64,000 bases of DNA from PNNG01 sp964577055 (GTDB lineage: Bacteria; Bacteroidota; Bacteroidia; UBA7662). The DNA lies in the NCBI GenBank assembly GCA_964577055.1, contig CAZNWC010000007.1:102119-166118 (forward strand), in the 5' to 3' direction. This document shows positions 27,256 to 35,384 of the stretch, piece after piece (within the stretch, counting starts at the first letter, position 1; each line of letters opens with the position of its first letter). The position numbers and the translations under genes were made by a program. Under the pieces are notes generated by a model. The model searched no databases. It had not been told where the DNA came from and saw only the letters and a program-made list of their open reading frames with translations.

Positions 27256-28248
27256 ATGAATCAAACCGTTCGTGACTACAGCGGCCGTGAGCGTACTTTC
27301 CGATGGGTGAGTGCGCTTACAGTCGCTGTTGTTTTTTTGTTGATTTTGATTGGTGGCATTGTGCGCAGTTCGGGTGCCGGCATGGGTTGTCCCGACTGGC
27401 CCAAGTGTTTCGACATGTGGGTGCCACCAACCGATGTGGCAGAATTGCCAGTTAATTACCAGGAAATTTATGCCCAGCGCGGTTATGCTGACACCACTTT
27501 TAACGCGGTTAAAACATGGACGGAATACCTCAACCGGCTTTTTGGCCTGTTCACGGGCTTGTTTATCATCGCCAATTTGATTGCTGCGTGGAGAGCCTAC
27601 GGCAGGGGAAGGAATAAGCGTATTGTACTGCTTTCTGTTCTTGGATTGGTGTTTGTTTTGATTCAAGGTGGGGTAGGGGCATTTGTGGTATTTACCAACC
27701 TACATCAGGGAATTATCACTTTGCATTTGCTCATCGCCTTGCTGATCGTTTTTTTGCTGGTTGCGGCACGTTTGTATGCTCGGCCTGTGCTGGCGGAAAA
27801 TCATTTGGCAGTCCTCGTGAAAACCCGCTGGCAGGTACTGGCGGTTGTCGGCTTGATGTTGATCCAAATTATTTTGGGTACGCAGGTGCGTGAGATGCTT
27901 GATGCCGTGCGTGAAAGCATGGGGGGGGAAGACAAAAGGGCATGGCTCCGCTCGCTCGGACCCATTTATGGTTTTCACAAAAATTTTTGGATGGTGGTAA
28001 CGGTAGGGGTGGTATATCTGGTTTATGTACTGCAACGAGATTTTAGCAATCAAGGCTTCAAAAACTATGGTATTTTTGCATTGCTTTTAACCGGGGCACA
28101 AGTGTTTACGGGCGTGGCGCTGAACCAGTTTGGATTACCGGCTGTACCTCAAGCGCTTCACATAGTTTTCAGTTCATTGGCCATAACGGCACTTTTTGCC
28201 TTGTGGTTGCAGTTGCATCGCTCTTTGCGTGCTGTTACCTACGCTTGA
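27256..28248 (+). CDS. ctaA: Heme A synthase (COX15/CtaA family)
   Basis: Membrane enzyme that oxidises the C8 methyl of heme O to give heme A for the oxidase. The 330 residues have about eight hydrophobic segments; a cysteine pair GCPDWPKC (about 45-52) lies in the first external loop. Histidines remain in LHQGIITLHLL, GFHKNFW and ALHIVFS, but the motif usually written EYxHR reads EYLNRLFG (about 91-98), with Asn at the His position. The gene follows coxA by two bases and precedes ctaB by two. Confidence 0.9.
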   Translation: MNQTVRDYSGRERTFRWVSALTVAVVFLLILIGGIVRSSGAGMGCPDWPKCFDMWVPPTDVAELPVNYQEIYAQRGYADTTFNAVKTWTEYLNRLFGLFTGLFIIANLIAAWRAYGRGRNKRIVLLSVLGLVFVLIQGGVGAFVVFTNLHQGIITLHLLIALLIVFLLVAARLYARPVLAENHLAVLVKTRWQVLAVVGLMLIQIILGTQVREMLDAVRESMGGEDKRAWLRSLGPIYGFHKNFWMVVTVGVVYLVYVLQRDFSNQGFKNYGIFALLLTGAQVFTGVALNQFGLPAVPQALHIVFSSLAITALFALWLQLHRSLRAVTYA

Positions 28249-28250
28249 AG

Positions 28251-29150
28251 ATGATGCAGTACACCCAGGTTTCGGCAGCAAGTAATTTTGTGCTCATGCA
28301 AAAGGTTAGGGATTACGCACAGTTTATGAAGGTCCGCCTGGCCTCCTTGGTGGTATTCAGCTCGGGGGTAGGCTATTTGATTGCTGCTGGTGCCGATTGG
28401 GAGTGGGGACAATTTCTTTTGCTCCTGTTGGGCGGTTTTTTGATTGTAGGCAGTAGCAATGGTATCAATCAGATCATCGAAAGGGAAAGTGATCAATTGA
28501 TGAAGCGCACTTTAAATCGACCTGTGGCTACCGGGCGGATGAGTGTGATGGAAGGCGTAATTTTGGCCTTGGCGACTGGCATTGGAGGCGTTGTCATCAT
28601 AGGCTTGAGCACCAATACCCTGAGCGCAACTTTGGCTTTGATGTCGCTGTTGAGTTACGGTTTTGTGTATACGCCTTTGAAAAAAATCAGTCCTATTGCT
28701 GTTTTTGTGGGCGCTTTTCCTGGTGCATTGCCCATTTTGATTGGATATGCAGCCTTCAATGGTCATTTGAATTTAGAGGCGGGTTTGTTGTTCCTTGTAC
28801 AGTTTATTTGGCAGTTCCCGCATTTTTGGGCCATTGCTTGGTTGTTGCACGATGATTATGACAAAGCCGGTTTTCGCTTGCTGCCCACAGCCAATGCACC
28901 TGACAAGCGATCGGCTGTGCAGATTCTTTTTTATACGATTTGTTTGATACCTGTGAGTCTGGCACCTTGGTGGTTTGGCTTTGCAGGCACAGGTGCTTTG
29001 GTGGTTTGTTTGCTCAGCGGCTTGTTGTTTTTATGGCCTGCTTGGCAGTTGTACCGCTCGGTAGATAAAGGTTGGGCACGCAAACTCATGTTCGCCAGTT
29101 TTGTTTACCTACCGGTAGTACAGTTGGTGTATTTATTCGATAAACTTTAA
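28251..29150 (+). CDS. ctaB: Protoheme IX farnesyltransferase
   Basis: UbiA-family prenyltransferase converting heme B to heme O, the step before heme A synthase. The 299 residues have about nine hydrophobic segments. The substrate-binding region NQIIERESDQLMKRTLNRP (about 72-90) corresponds to the conserved Asp-rich motif, and a second polar loop HDDYDKAGFRLLPT lies at about 199-212. The start is one of two adjacent ATG codons (28251, 28254), two bases after ctaA. Confidence 0.93.
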   Translation: MMQYTQVSAASNFVLMQKVRDYAQFMKVRLASLVVFSSGVGYLIAAGADWEWGQFLLLLLGGFLIVGSSNGINQIIERESDQLMKRTLNRPVATGRMSVMEGVILALATGIGGVVIIGLSTNTLSATLALMSLLSYGFVYTPLKKISPIAVFVGAFPGALPILIGYAAFNGHLNLEAGLLFLVQFIWQFPHFWAIAWLLHDDYDKAGFRLLPTANAPDKRSAVQILFYTICLIPVSLAPWWFGFAGTGALVVCLLSGLLFLWPAWQLYRSVDKGWARKLMFASFVYLPVVQLVYLFDKL

Positions 29151-29155
29151 TCAAG

Positions 29156-29740
29156 ATGGAAGCAGCAATGCAAGGAAATATGGCGCCAGCCAAAAAGCGC
29201 CAAAAGTTACACCCCAAGGAGTTTTTGATGTGGGTGTTTTTGGTAAGTGTGTTTATGATTTTTGCGGGTTTTACCTCAGGTTACATTGTACGCAGGGCCG
29301 ATGGTAATTGGGTGGAATTTGTTTTACCCTCTGGGTTTTTAGTTTCAACCTTACTCATTGTGCTGAGCAGTATCAGCGCTCAATGGGCATTGATGCAAGC
29401 GCGGCGCGATCATCTTGATCGGGTGAAAGTTGGCGTAGCCGTCACTACGGTGCTTGGTTTGGCCTTCATTGGCGCCCAGTTGAATGCCTACAGCCAATTG
29501 GTAGAGATGGGGATGTTTTTGGTGGGCAATCCGTCGGGATCATTTGTATACATCATCACAGGTGTACATGCTTTGCATTTGGTGAGCGCAATCATCGTGA
29601 TGTTCGTTATATTTGCGAACGTATTTAGGTACCGGGTACATTCAAAAAACATGTTGGGCATTCGTTTAGGCACGATTTACTGGCATTTTTTGGGTGCTCT
29701 TTGGATTTACCTGTACGTGTTTCTGTTGATAATGAATTAA
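29156..29740 (+). CDS. Cytochrome c oxidase subunit III (first copy)
   Basis: Heme-copper oxidase subunit III-like membrane protein of 194 residues with five hydrophobic segments, starting at about 24-44. The C-terminal GTIYWHFLGALWIYLYVFLL is the family ending. A second, related gene follows 18 bases downstream. A tandem subunit III pair is usual in Bacteroidota oxidase operons; both may be needed to reach the seven-helix form seen elsewhere. Confidence 0.9.
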   Translation: MEAAMQGNMAPAKKRQKLHPKEFLMWVFLVSVFMIFAGFTSGYIVRRADGNWVEFVLPSGFLVSTLLIVLSSISAQWALMQARRDHLDRVKVGVAVTTVLGLAFIGAQLNAYSQLVEMGMFLVGNPSGSFVYIITGVHALHLVSAIIVMFVIFANVFRYRVHSKNMLGIRLGTIYWHFLGALWIYLYVFLLIMN

Positions 29741-29758
29741 TTAATACCTGAATAAACC

Positions 29759-30436
29759 ATGGCATCTACTACTGCAATTACCGGCAAGAAGAGCATCTGG
29801 GATGGTGGCTCCGAGCCTTTCGGCGCGAGCTACGGTAAACTCATGATGTGGTTTTTCCTTTTGTCCGACGCTTTCACCTTCTCCGCCTTGCTGCTTGCCT
29901 ATGCAGCCATTCGTTTTAGTGCTGGCAGTTGGCCGGTACCCGATGATGTTTTTGCCGCCATTCCTTTTGTGCATGGCAAATTTCCGTTGGTGTTTGTGGG
30001 TATCATGACCTTTATCCTCATCATGAGTTCGGTAACCATGGTATTGGCTGTAGAAGCCGGTCACCGCGGATCGAAAAAGGAAGTTGTGAAGTGGATGATT
30101 TGGACCATCATTGGCGGTATTGCTTTCTTGGGCTGTCAGGCTTGGGAATGGACGCACTTGCATCATGATGGTGCCTGGTGGGGCAGTAATCCGTTTGTAA
30201 ATGGCGACGGAACCCCCGGACACGTGAACTTCACGAATTTGTTCTTCACCATTACGGGTTTCCATGGTTTCCACGTATTCAGTGGTGTGGTTATCAATGT
30301 GATTGTGACTTTGATGGCTGCAAATGGCGTTTTTGATCGTCGTGGCACCTATGAGACCATTGAAAAGGTTGGTCTGTACTGGCACTTTGTAGACCTTGTT
30401 TGGGTATTTGTATTCACCTTTTTCTATCTGATTTAA
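29759..30436 (+). CDS. Cytochrome c oxidase subunit III (second copy)
   Basis: Second subunit III-like protein, 225 residues and about five hydrophobic segments. It includes WFFLLSDAFTFSALLLAYAA (about 31-50), FFTITGFHGFHVFSGVVINV and the end LYWHFVDLVWVFVFTFFYL typical of CoxC/CyoC. It is longer than the first copy by an inserted external loop (WTHLHHDGAWWGSNPF). It sits inside the oxidase operon. Confidence 0.92.
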   Translation: MASTTAITGKKSIWDGGSEPFGASYGKLMMWFFLLSDAFTFSALLLAYAAIRFSAGSWPVPDDVFAAIPFVHGKFPLVFVGIMTFILIMSSVTMVLAVEAGHRGSKKEVVKWMIWTIIGGIAFLGCQAWEWTHLHHDGAWWGSNPFVNGDGTPGHVNFTNLFFTITGFHGFHVFSGVVINVIVTLMAANGVFDRRGTYETIEKVGLYWHFVDLVWVFVFTFFYLI

Positions 30437-30447
30437 TTCATAAAGCT

Positions 30448-30762
30448 ATGTCAGCTCACGAGCATACTTCAAGTTTCAATGTAAAGGACATCTGGCGCGT
30501 ATTTTTCGTGCTATTGGCCATCACTGTGGTAGAATTTATCATCGCTTTGGCTATTCCTGAGTCGTTTATGATAAAGGATATCAAAAATTGGATTTACATC
30601 GTTCTTACCATCATGAAGGCCTTTTACATTGTGGCCTATTTCATGCACCTCAAATTTGAAAAGATCAACCTCATTTACAGTATACTGTTGCCAACCGTAT
30701 TCATTCTAGGTGTAATTGCTGCCTTGATGTACGAAAGCAACTACTGGCTGGACATTCGTTAA
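30448..30762 (+). CDS. Cytochrome c oxidase subunit IV-like protein
   Basis: Small membrane subunit of the CyoD/caa3 subunit IV family, 104 residues with three hydrophobic segments (about 15-37, 44-66, 74-95). The central IKNWIYIVLTIMKAFYIVAYFMHL is typical of the family. The ATG at 30448 is chosen because upstream in-frame starts would lie in the previous gene. It precedes the SCO-like gene by three bases. Confidence 0.88.
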   Translation: MSAHEHTSSFNVKDIWRVFFVLLAITVVEFIIALAIPESFMIKDIKNWIYIVLTIMKAFYIVAYFMHLKFEKINLIYSILLPTVFILGVIAALMYESNYWLDIR

Positions 30763-30765
30763 AGC

Positions 30766-31404
30766 ATGTTGAAAAAGTTTGGATTGCTTTTTCTGATGCT
30801 CGGTGTACCTGCCGTTTTGTATCTGGTATATGTGAGCATTGCTGAGAATAACTATCAAAAGCTTCCTGTCTTCGGACCTAAGGAGGCTTTTTTTGTGACT
30901 GCGGACCAAAAGGTGGCAGATACGGCTTACCACGAGCTGCGGATTTTAGAAAAGTCGCTGGAGCGTGTTGCCAATCGTGTACGTGTGGTGAGCTTGTTTG
31001 TGCCGGGTGACGCCAAAAACAACCGCATTCGCTACAGGCAATTGGCCCGTGTAGAGGATGTGTTCAAAGACAATCCGTTGATTTGGACTATGCACATGCA
31101 TTCAGCTGAAGACAGCAGTGCTGTAGTGGGTTGGACGAAGGAATCGCCCAAAAGGTTGAGCTATTTTGCGGGCACACCATTGGTTGACAGTGTAGAAAAG
31201 GCCTTGTGGATTTACCAACCTGATTGGAAGGCTATCTATCCTGATGCACAACTGCAGGAATTGACCTTTCTCATTGACAAAAAGCAAAGAGTTCGTGGTA
31301 TGTATAAAACGGTGCTTCGCAAAGAAACAGATCGTTTGATGGAAGACATCCGAACATTAATAGTTGAATACGCGAATACAGAACCAAAACGTCGTCGACG
31401 TTAA
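30766..31404 (+). CDS. SCO1/SenC-like protein without the copper-binding cysteines
   Basis: A 212-residue membrane-anchored protein with one N-terminal hydrophobic segment (about 5-27) and a thioredoxin-like remainder. Features such as YQKLPVFGPKE (about 31-41), RVRVVSLFVPGD and the end FLIDKKQRVRGMYKTV recall SCO proteins, which insert copper into CuA. The translation has no cysteine at all, so the CxxxC copper site is missing. Position, between subunit IV and DUF420 genes, is where SCO1 usually lies in Bacteroidota. It may have lost copper binding or act structurally. Confidence 0.7.
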   Translation: MLKKFGLLFLMLGVPAVLYLVYVSIAENNYQKLPVFGPKEAFFVTADQKVADTAYHELRILEKSLERVANRVRVVSLFVPGDAKNNRIRYRQLARVEDVFKDNPLIWTMHMHSAEDSSAVVGWTKESPKRLSYFAGTPLVDSVEKALWIYQPDWKAIYPDAQLQELTFLIDKKQRVRGMYKTVLRKETDRLMEDIRTLIVEYANTEPKRRRR

Positions 31405-31441
31405 ACCATTTGGCCCCTTTAGGGGTTGAATTTATATTGCC

Positions 31442-31966
31442 ATGAAGGAAAAAATCGCACTTCGTACCATCTACATCATTTCTGCCATTGTTTTTGTGGC
31501 AGTGGTCATTTTGTTTAATCTGCCCAAACAGGAAAGCATACCTGGATTTGTGCGCTACCTGCCTACGTTGAATGCCTTTATCAATGGTACATGTAGTGTG
31601 CTTTTGATTGTGAGCTGGGTGATGATTGCACGCAAGCAAGTGAAATGGCACAAATACTTGAATATGACTGCTTTTTTGCTGTCGTCATTGTTTTTAGTGT
31701 CGTACATTATTTTCCATGCATTTGGGGTAGAAACACGCTACCCTGCCGACAGTCCGTACCGCGGGATCTACCTATTTATACTCATCACGCATATTATTTT
31801 GGCGGCAGCGGTTCTGCCATTGGTTTTGTTGTCGTTTTACCGTGGTTTGACCGGACAAATTGAGAGCCATAAGCGCATTACCCGGTGGTCGATGCCGATT
31901 TGGTTGTATGTTACTGTAACCGGTGTGGTGGTTTACCTCATGATTTCACCTTATTACACTTTTTGA
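31442..31966 (+). CDS. DUF420 membrane protein
   Basis: A 174-residue membrane protein with five hydrophobic segments, the first at about 10-28. Histidines in KWHKYLNM, IIFHAFG, ILITHIILA and ESHKRITRWSMP match the DUF420 pattern, a family found in oxidase operons and linked to oxidase assembly. It is preceded by a weak CCCCTTTAGGGG hairpin and followed after one base by the next gene. Confidence 0.85.
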   Translation: MKEKIALRTIYIISAIVFVAVVILFNLPKQESIPGFVRYLPTLNAFINGTCSVLLIVSWVMIARKQVKWHKYLNMTAFLLSSLFLVSYIIFHAFGVETRYPADSPYRGIYLFILITHIILAAAVLPLVLLSFYRGLTGQIESHKRITRWSMPIWLYVTVTGVVVYLMISPYYTF

Positions 31967-31967
31967 T

Positions 31968-32201
31968 ATGAAGCGTTGGATGCTTGTTTTGGGGTTGTTT
32001 GGCTTTTTGTCGCTGGGTGCATTGGAGGTGGCGGCGCAATGCCCGATGTGCAAAACGTCGTTGGAGGCCAATCGTAAGGACAATGCCAAGGCGGTGGGCA
32101 ATGGCATTAACAATGGCATTTTGTACTTGTTGGCCATGCCCTTTGTGATGGTTGGCGGAGTTGCTGGTTTGTACATCTATCGTAACCGGAAAGCGTCATG
32201 A
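31968..32201 (+). CDS. Small exported CxxC membrane protein
   Basis: A 77-residue protein with a signal-like N-terminus (about 1-23), then CPMCKTSLEANRK with a CxxC pair (Cys 25 and Cys 28), and a C-terminal membrane segment (about 50-70). It sits in the oxidase operon between DUF420 and DUF983 genes and overlaps the latter by four bases. The exported CxxC could bind copper or act in thiol exchange. That is inference from position; no characterised family was recognised. Confidence 0.75.
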   Translation: MKRWMLVLGLFGFLSLGALEVAAQCPMCKTSLEANRKDNAKAVGNGINNGILYLLAMPFVMVGGVAGLYIYRNRKAS

Positions 32202-32575
32202 AGCCTGTTTCATGGGCCAAGGCCCTGGGTGCATGCAAGTGCCCGCAATGCAGGGAGGGAAATATGTTTGCGTATCCGGCCTGGCAGTTGCACAAGGCCA
32301 CGCGCATGCATGAAACTTGTCCACAATGTGGGTTGAAGTTTGAGGTGGAGCCCGGTTTTTTTTGGGGCGCTATGTATTTTAGTTACGCTTTTGGCGTGGC
32401 CATTTCCGTAATCTTTGGTGTATTGGCGTGGTGGATTTTCAATGATCCGCCCATCTGGATCTATATGACCGTCATTTTTACGCCTTTGCTGTTGTTGTCG
32501 CCCCTGAGTATGCGTTACAGCAGGGTGTTGATGTTGTACTTATTTGGTGAAATAAGTTACAAGCAGCAGGCATAA
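32198..32575 (+). CDS. DUF983 zinc-ribbon membrane protein
   Basis: A 125-residue DUF983 protein. Two cysteine pairs, CKCPQC (about 13-18) and CPQCGLKF (about 41-48), form a probable zinc ribbon at the N-terminus, followed by two hydrophobic segments (about 60-80 and 87-107). Function is not established. It closes the oxidase operon, starting inside the previous stop (ATGA). Confidence 0.85.
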   Translation: MKPVSWAKALGACKCPQCREGNMFAYPAWQLHKATRMHETCPQCGLKFEVEPGFFWGAMYFSYAFGVAISVIFGVLAWWIFNDPPIWIYMTVIFTPLLLLSPLSMRYSRVLMLYLFGEISYKQQA

Positions 32576-32605
32576 AGGCATTGTGGATTTTGTGTAGAAA
32601 GCTTC

Positions 32606-32637
32606 TTTGGATAAAGGGGCGATTCTGACTAAATTTG
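32606..32637 (+). promoter_or_regulatory. Bacteroidota-type promoter of carA
   Basis: A complete match: -33 element TTTGG at 32606-32610, 19 bases, then -7 box TAAATTTG at 32630-32637. The ATG of carA is 13 bases after the box, so the leader would be only about 8-10 bases. It is the best-formed promoter in the window. Confidence 0.7.
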
Positions 32638-32650
32638 CGAAACCTTTTAT

Positions 32651-33751
32651 ATGAAGCAATTAGAGAAAGTTCCGGCGGTTGTATTGTTAGCAGACGGAAC
32701 TTTTTTTTATGGCTATGCAGCCGGAAAAATTGGTACCACCTTTGGCGAGATTTGTTTCAATACCGGCATGACCGGTTATCAAGAGATTTTCACAGATCCC
32801 TCGTACTTTGGACAAATCATGGTTACCACCAATGTGCACATAGGCAACTATGGCATTTTGGAAACTGAAAGTGAGTCGAACCATGTGCAGATTGCCGGTT
32901 TGGTTACCCGCAATTTTACCAATCCTTTTTCACGTCATTTGGCCGACAGCGATCTGCAGGATTATCTTATTCGTCACGGTTTGGTAGCCATTACCGATGT
33001 AGATACCCGTGCGATTGTGCGGCATATCCGCAGCAAAGGCGCCATGAATGCAGTCATTTCTTCCGAAACACTTGATCTTGACGTGCTGAAAAAGCGTTTG
33101 GAAGAAGTTCCGAGCATGGAGGGACTTGAATTGGCATCGAAAGTCAGCACCAAACAAGCCTATGAAATGGGTGAGGGCGATGCCCCCCGCAAGGTAGCTG
33201 TACTCGACTATGGTGCCAAACGCAACATCCTGCGTTCGTTGGCAGCACGTGGCTGTCAGTTGCAAGTGTTTCCACATGATGCCACGGCCGATCAGATTTT
33301 GGCTTGGCAGCCTGATGGCATCATGCTGAGTAACGGTCCCGGTGACCCGGGTGTGATGACCCAGCAAATTGGTGTAGTACGTGATTTACTCGAAAGTGGC
33401 AAGCCGATCTTTGGTATATGCCTGGGGCACCAACTGTTGGCTAGTGCCGTTGGTATCAAAACTTTCAAAATGCACAACGGTCACAGGGGCATCAACCATC
33501 CTGTAAAAAACCTGCTGACGGGTAAAAGCGAAATCACCAGTCAGAACCACGGTTTTGGTGTGGATCCCGAAAGTGTGAAGCAAAATCCCGAAGTGGAAAT
33601 TACGCACATCAATCTCAACGATAATACCATAGAAGGCATCCGTTTGAAAAACCGTAAGGCCTTCTCTGTACAATACCATCCCGAAGCTTGTCCCGGTCCG
33701 CATGATTCACGTTACCTTTTCGACGACTTCATCGCTTTGATGCAATCTTAA
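32651..33751 (+). CDS. carA: Carbamoyl-phosphate synthase small subunit
   Basis: Glutamine amidotransferase subunit supplying ammonia to carbamoyl-phosphate synthase for pyrimidine and arginine synthesis. The N-terminal domain begins ADGTFFYGYAAGKIG and includes FNTGMTGYQEI. The C-terminal class I amidotransferase domain has SNGPGDP (about 220-226) and the nucleophile elbow GICLGHQL (about 254-261), with the catalytic YHPEA near residue 342. Length is 366 residues. The large subunit gene is not in this window. Confidence 0.96.
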   Translation: MKQLEKVPAVVLLADGTFFYGYAAGKIGTTFGEICFNTGMTGYQEIFTDPSYFGQIMVTTNVHIGNYGILETESESNHVQIAGLVTRNFTNPFSRHLADSDLQDYLIRHGLVAITDVDTRAIVRHIRSKGAMNAVISSETLDLDVLKKRLEEVPSMEGLELASKVSTKQAYEMGEGDAPRKVAVLDYGAKRNILRSLAARGCQLQVFPHDATADQILAWQPDGIMLSNGPGDPGVMTQQIGVVRDLLESGKPIFGICLGHQLLASAVGIKTFKMHNGHRGINHPVKNLLTGKSEITSQNHGFGVDPESVKQNPEVEITHINLNDNTIEGIRLKNRKAFSVQYHPEACPGPHDSRYLFDDFIALMQS

Positions 33752-33768
33752 CTTATAAACCAACCAAC

Positions 33769-35058
33769 ATGCCTGTTATTGAAGAAATTATAGCCCGCCA
33801 GATATTAGACTCGCGCGGCAATCCCACTGTTGAAGTAGACGTCATCACCAGCGACGGATTTACTGGTCGTGCTGCCGTGCCGTCGGGAGCCTCAACGGGT
33901 GTACATGAAGCCGTGGAATTGCGCGATGGCGACAACAGTGTGTACATGGGCAAAGGCGTAACCAAAGCGGTTGACCATGTTAACGAACTGATTGCCGATG
34001 AATTGGTGGGTGTTGACATTTACGATCAAGACATGATCGATGCCATCATGCTTGAGCTCGATGGTACTGCCAACAAATCAAAATTGGGTGCCAATGCCAT
34101 TTTGGGTGTTTCGCTTGCTGCCGCACGTGCTGCTGCTGCTTCTTGTGGCATGCCTTTGTACCGTTATGTAGGCGGTTTGAATGCCAATTTGTTGCCCATT
34201 CCGATGATGAACATCCTCAATGGGGGTGCTCATGCCGATAACAGCATCGATTTCCAGGAGTTCATGGTGATGCCGGTAGGTGCCGCCAGCTTCAGTGAAT
34301 CGTTGCGCATGGGTACCGAGGTGTTTCACCACCTCAAGTCGGTGCTCAAGAAAAAAGGGATGAGCACCAATGTGGGTGATGAAGGCGGATTTGCCCCCAA
34401 CATCGCTTCAAACGAAGAGGCCATTGAAACCGTATTGCAGGCCATAGAGGCTGCTGGTTACAAGCCGGGTGTTGACATCTACATCGCCATGGATGCTGCG
34501 AGCACCGAGTTTTACAATGAAGAAACCGGCTTGTACACTTTCAAAAAATCGAGTGGCAAGCAACTCAATTCAGCTGAAATGGTAGCTTACTGGACCGAGT
34601 GGGTGAACAAATACCCTATTCTGAGCATCGAAGACGGCTTGGCCGAAGATGATTGGGATGGTTGGGCAGCCCTTACCAAGGCCATTGGCGACAAGGTTCA
34701 GTTGGTAGGCGACGATTTGTTTGTGACCAATGTGAAGCGTTTGAAGCGTGGTATTGATGCGGGCACGGGTAACTCCATCTTGGTAAAAGTGAACCAAATT
34801 GGCTCTTTGTCGGAAACCATTGAGACGGTACAAACGGCCCAAATTGCTTCTTATACCAGTGTGATGAGCCACCGCTCAGGCGAAACTGAAGATACGACCA
34901 TTGCCGATTTGGCTGTGGCCCTGCGTACCGGCCAAATCAAAACCGGTTCGGCTTCACGTTCAGACCGGATTGCAAAATACAACCAGCTGCTCCGTATTGA
35001 AGAGGAGTTGGGCGACAGCGCGCAATTTTTGGGTAAAGCACTCAAGTTTGTGAAATGA
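33769..35058 (+). CDS. eno: Enolase
   Basis: Phosphopyruvate hydratase of glycolysis and RNA-degradosome-like assemblies, a magnesium enzyme. The 429 residues show ARQILDSRGNPTVEVDV (about 8-24), NVGDEGGFAPN (about 201-211), the metal ligand region IEDGLAEDDWDGW and KVNQIGSLSETIE (about 338-350), plus the C-terminal SHRSGETED. It follows carA by 17 bases and overlaps the next gene by four. Confidence 0.97.
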   Translation: MPVIEEIIARQILDSRGNPTVEVDVITSDGFTGRAAVPSGASTGVHEAVELRDGDNSVYMGKGVTKAVDHVNELIADELVGVDIYDQDMIDAIMLELDGTANKSKLGANAILGVSLAAARAAAASCGMPLYRYVGGLNANLLPIPMMNILNGGAHADNSIDFQEFMVMPVGAASFSESLRMGTEVFHHLKSVLKKKGMSTNVGDEGGFAPNIASNEEAIETVLQAIEAAGYKPGVDIYIAMDAASTEFYNEETGLYTFKKSSGKQLNSAEMVAYWTEWVNKYPILSIEDGLAEDDWDGWAALTKAIGDKVQLVGDDLFVTNVKRLKRGIDAGTGNSILVKVNQIGSLSETIETVQTAQIASYTSVMSHRSGETEDTTIADLAVALRTGQIKTGSASRSDRIAKYNQLLRIEEELGDSAQFLGKALKFVK

Positions 35059-35354
35059 ACCGACTTAAAGCCCTGCTTCCCTGGTTGAAGAACCGCTATG
35101 TGCTGGTGGGGTTTGGTTTGCTCATCTGGATGTTGTTTTTCGACAGCCACGATTTGATTTCGCAACTGTCGTACAAACGTAAATTAAACCAACTGGAGGA
35201 GAACAAGAACTTCTACCTCACCCAAATTGACGAAGTGAAGCAAGACAAAGAAGAACTGCTCACCAATTTGGAAAAGCTGGAAAAGTTTGCGCGAGAGAAG
35301 TACAAAATGAAGCGTGACGACGAAGACTTGTACATCGTTATCAAAGAGGAATGA
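35055..35354 (+). CDS. Septum formation initiator family protein (DivIC/FtsB-like)
   Basis: Bitopic cell-division protein of 99 residues. It has a short cytoplasmic start, one membrane segment (about 15-33) and a coiled coil (about 38-80, LNQLEENKNFYLTQIDEVKQ and on), then the family end FAREKYKMKRDDEDLYIV. It should pair with FtsL/FtsQ-type proteins at the division site. It overlaps eno by four bases (ATGA); the eno-divIC pair is common in bacteria. Confidence 0.88.
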   Translation: MNRLKALLPWLKNRYVLVGFGLLIWMLFFDSHDLISQLSYKRKLNQLEENKNFYLTQIDEVKQDKEELLTNLEKLEKFAREKYKMKRDDEDLYIVIKEE

Positions 35355-35359
35355 ATAAG

Positions 35360-35383
35360 AGCCCCCGATTGGGGGCTTTTTCT
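35360..35383. terminator. Terminator after the DivIC-like gene
   Basis: Stem AGCCCCC/GGGGGCT with loop GATT (35360-35377) and a following T-rich tract. It lies just after the + strand stop and against the end of the convergent lipoprotein gene. Confidence 0.85.
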
Positions 35384-35384
35384 T

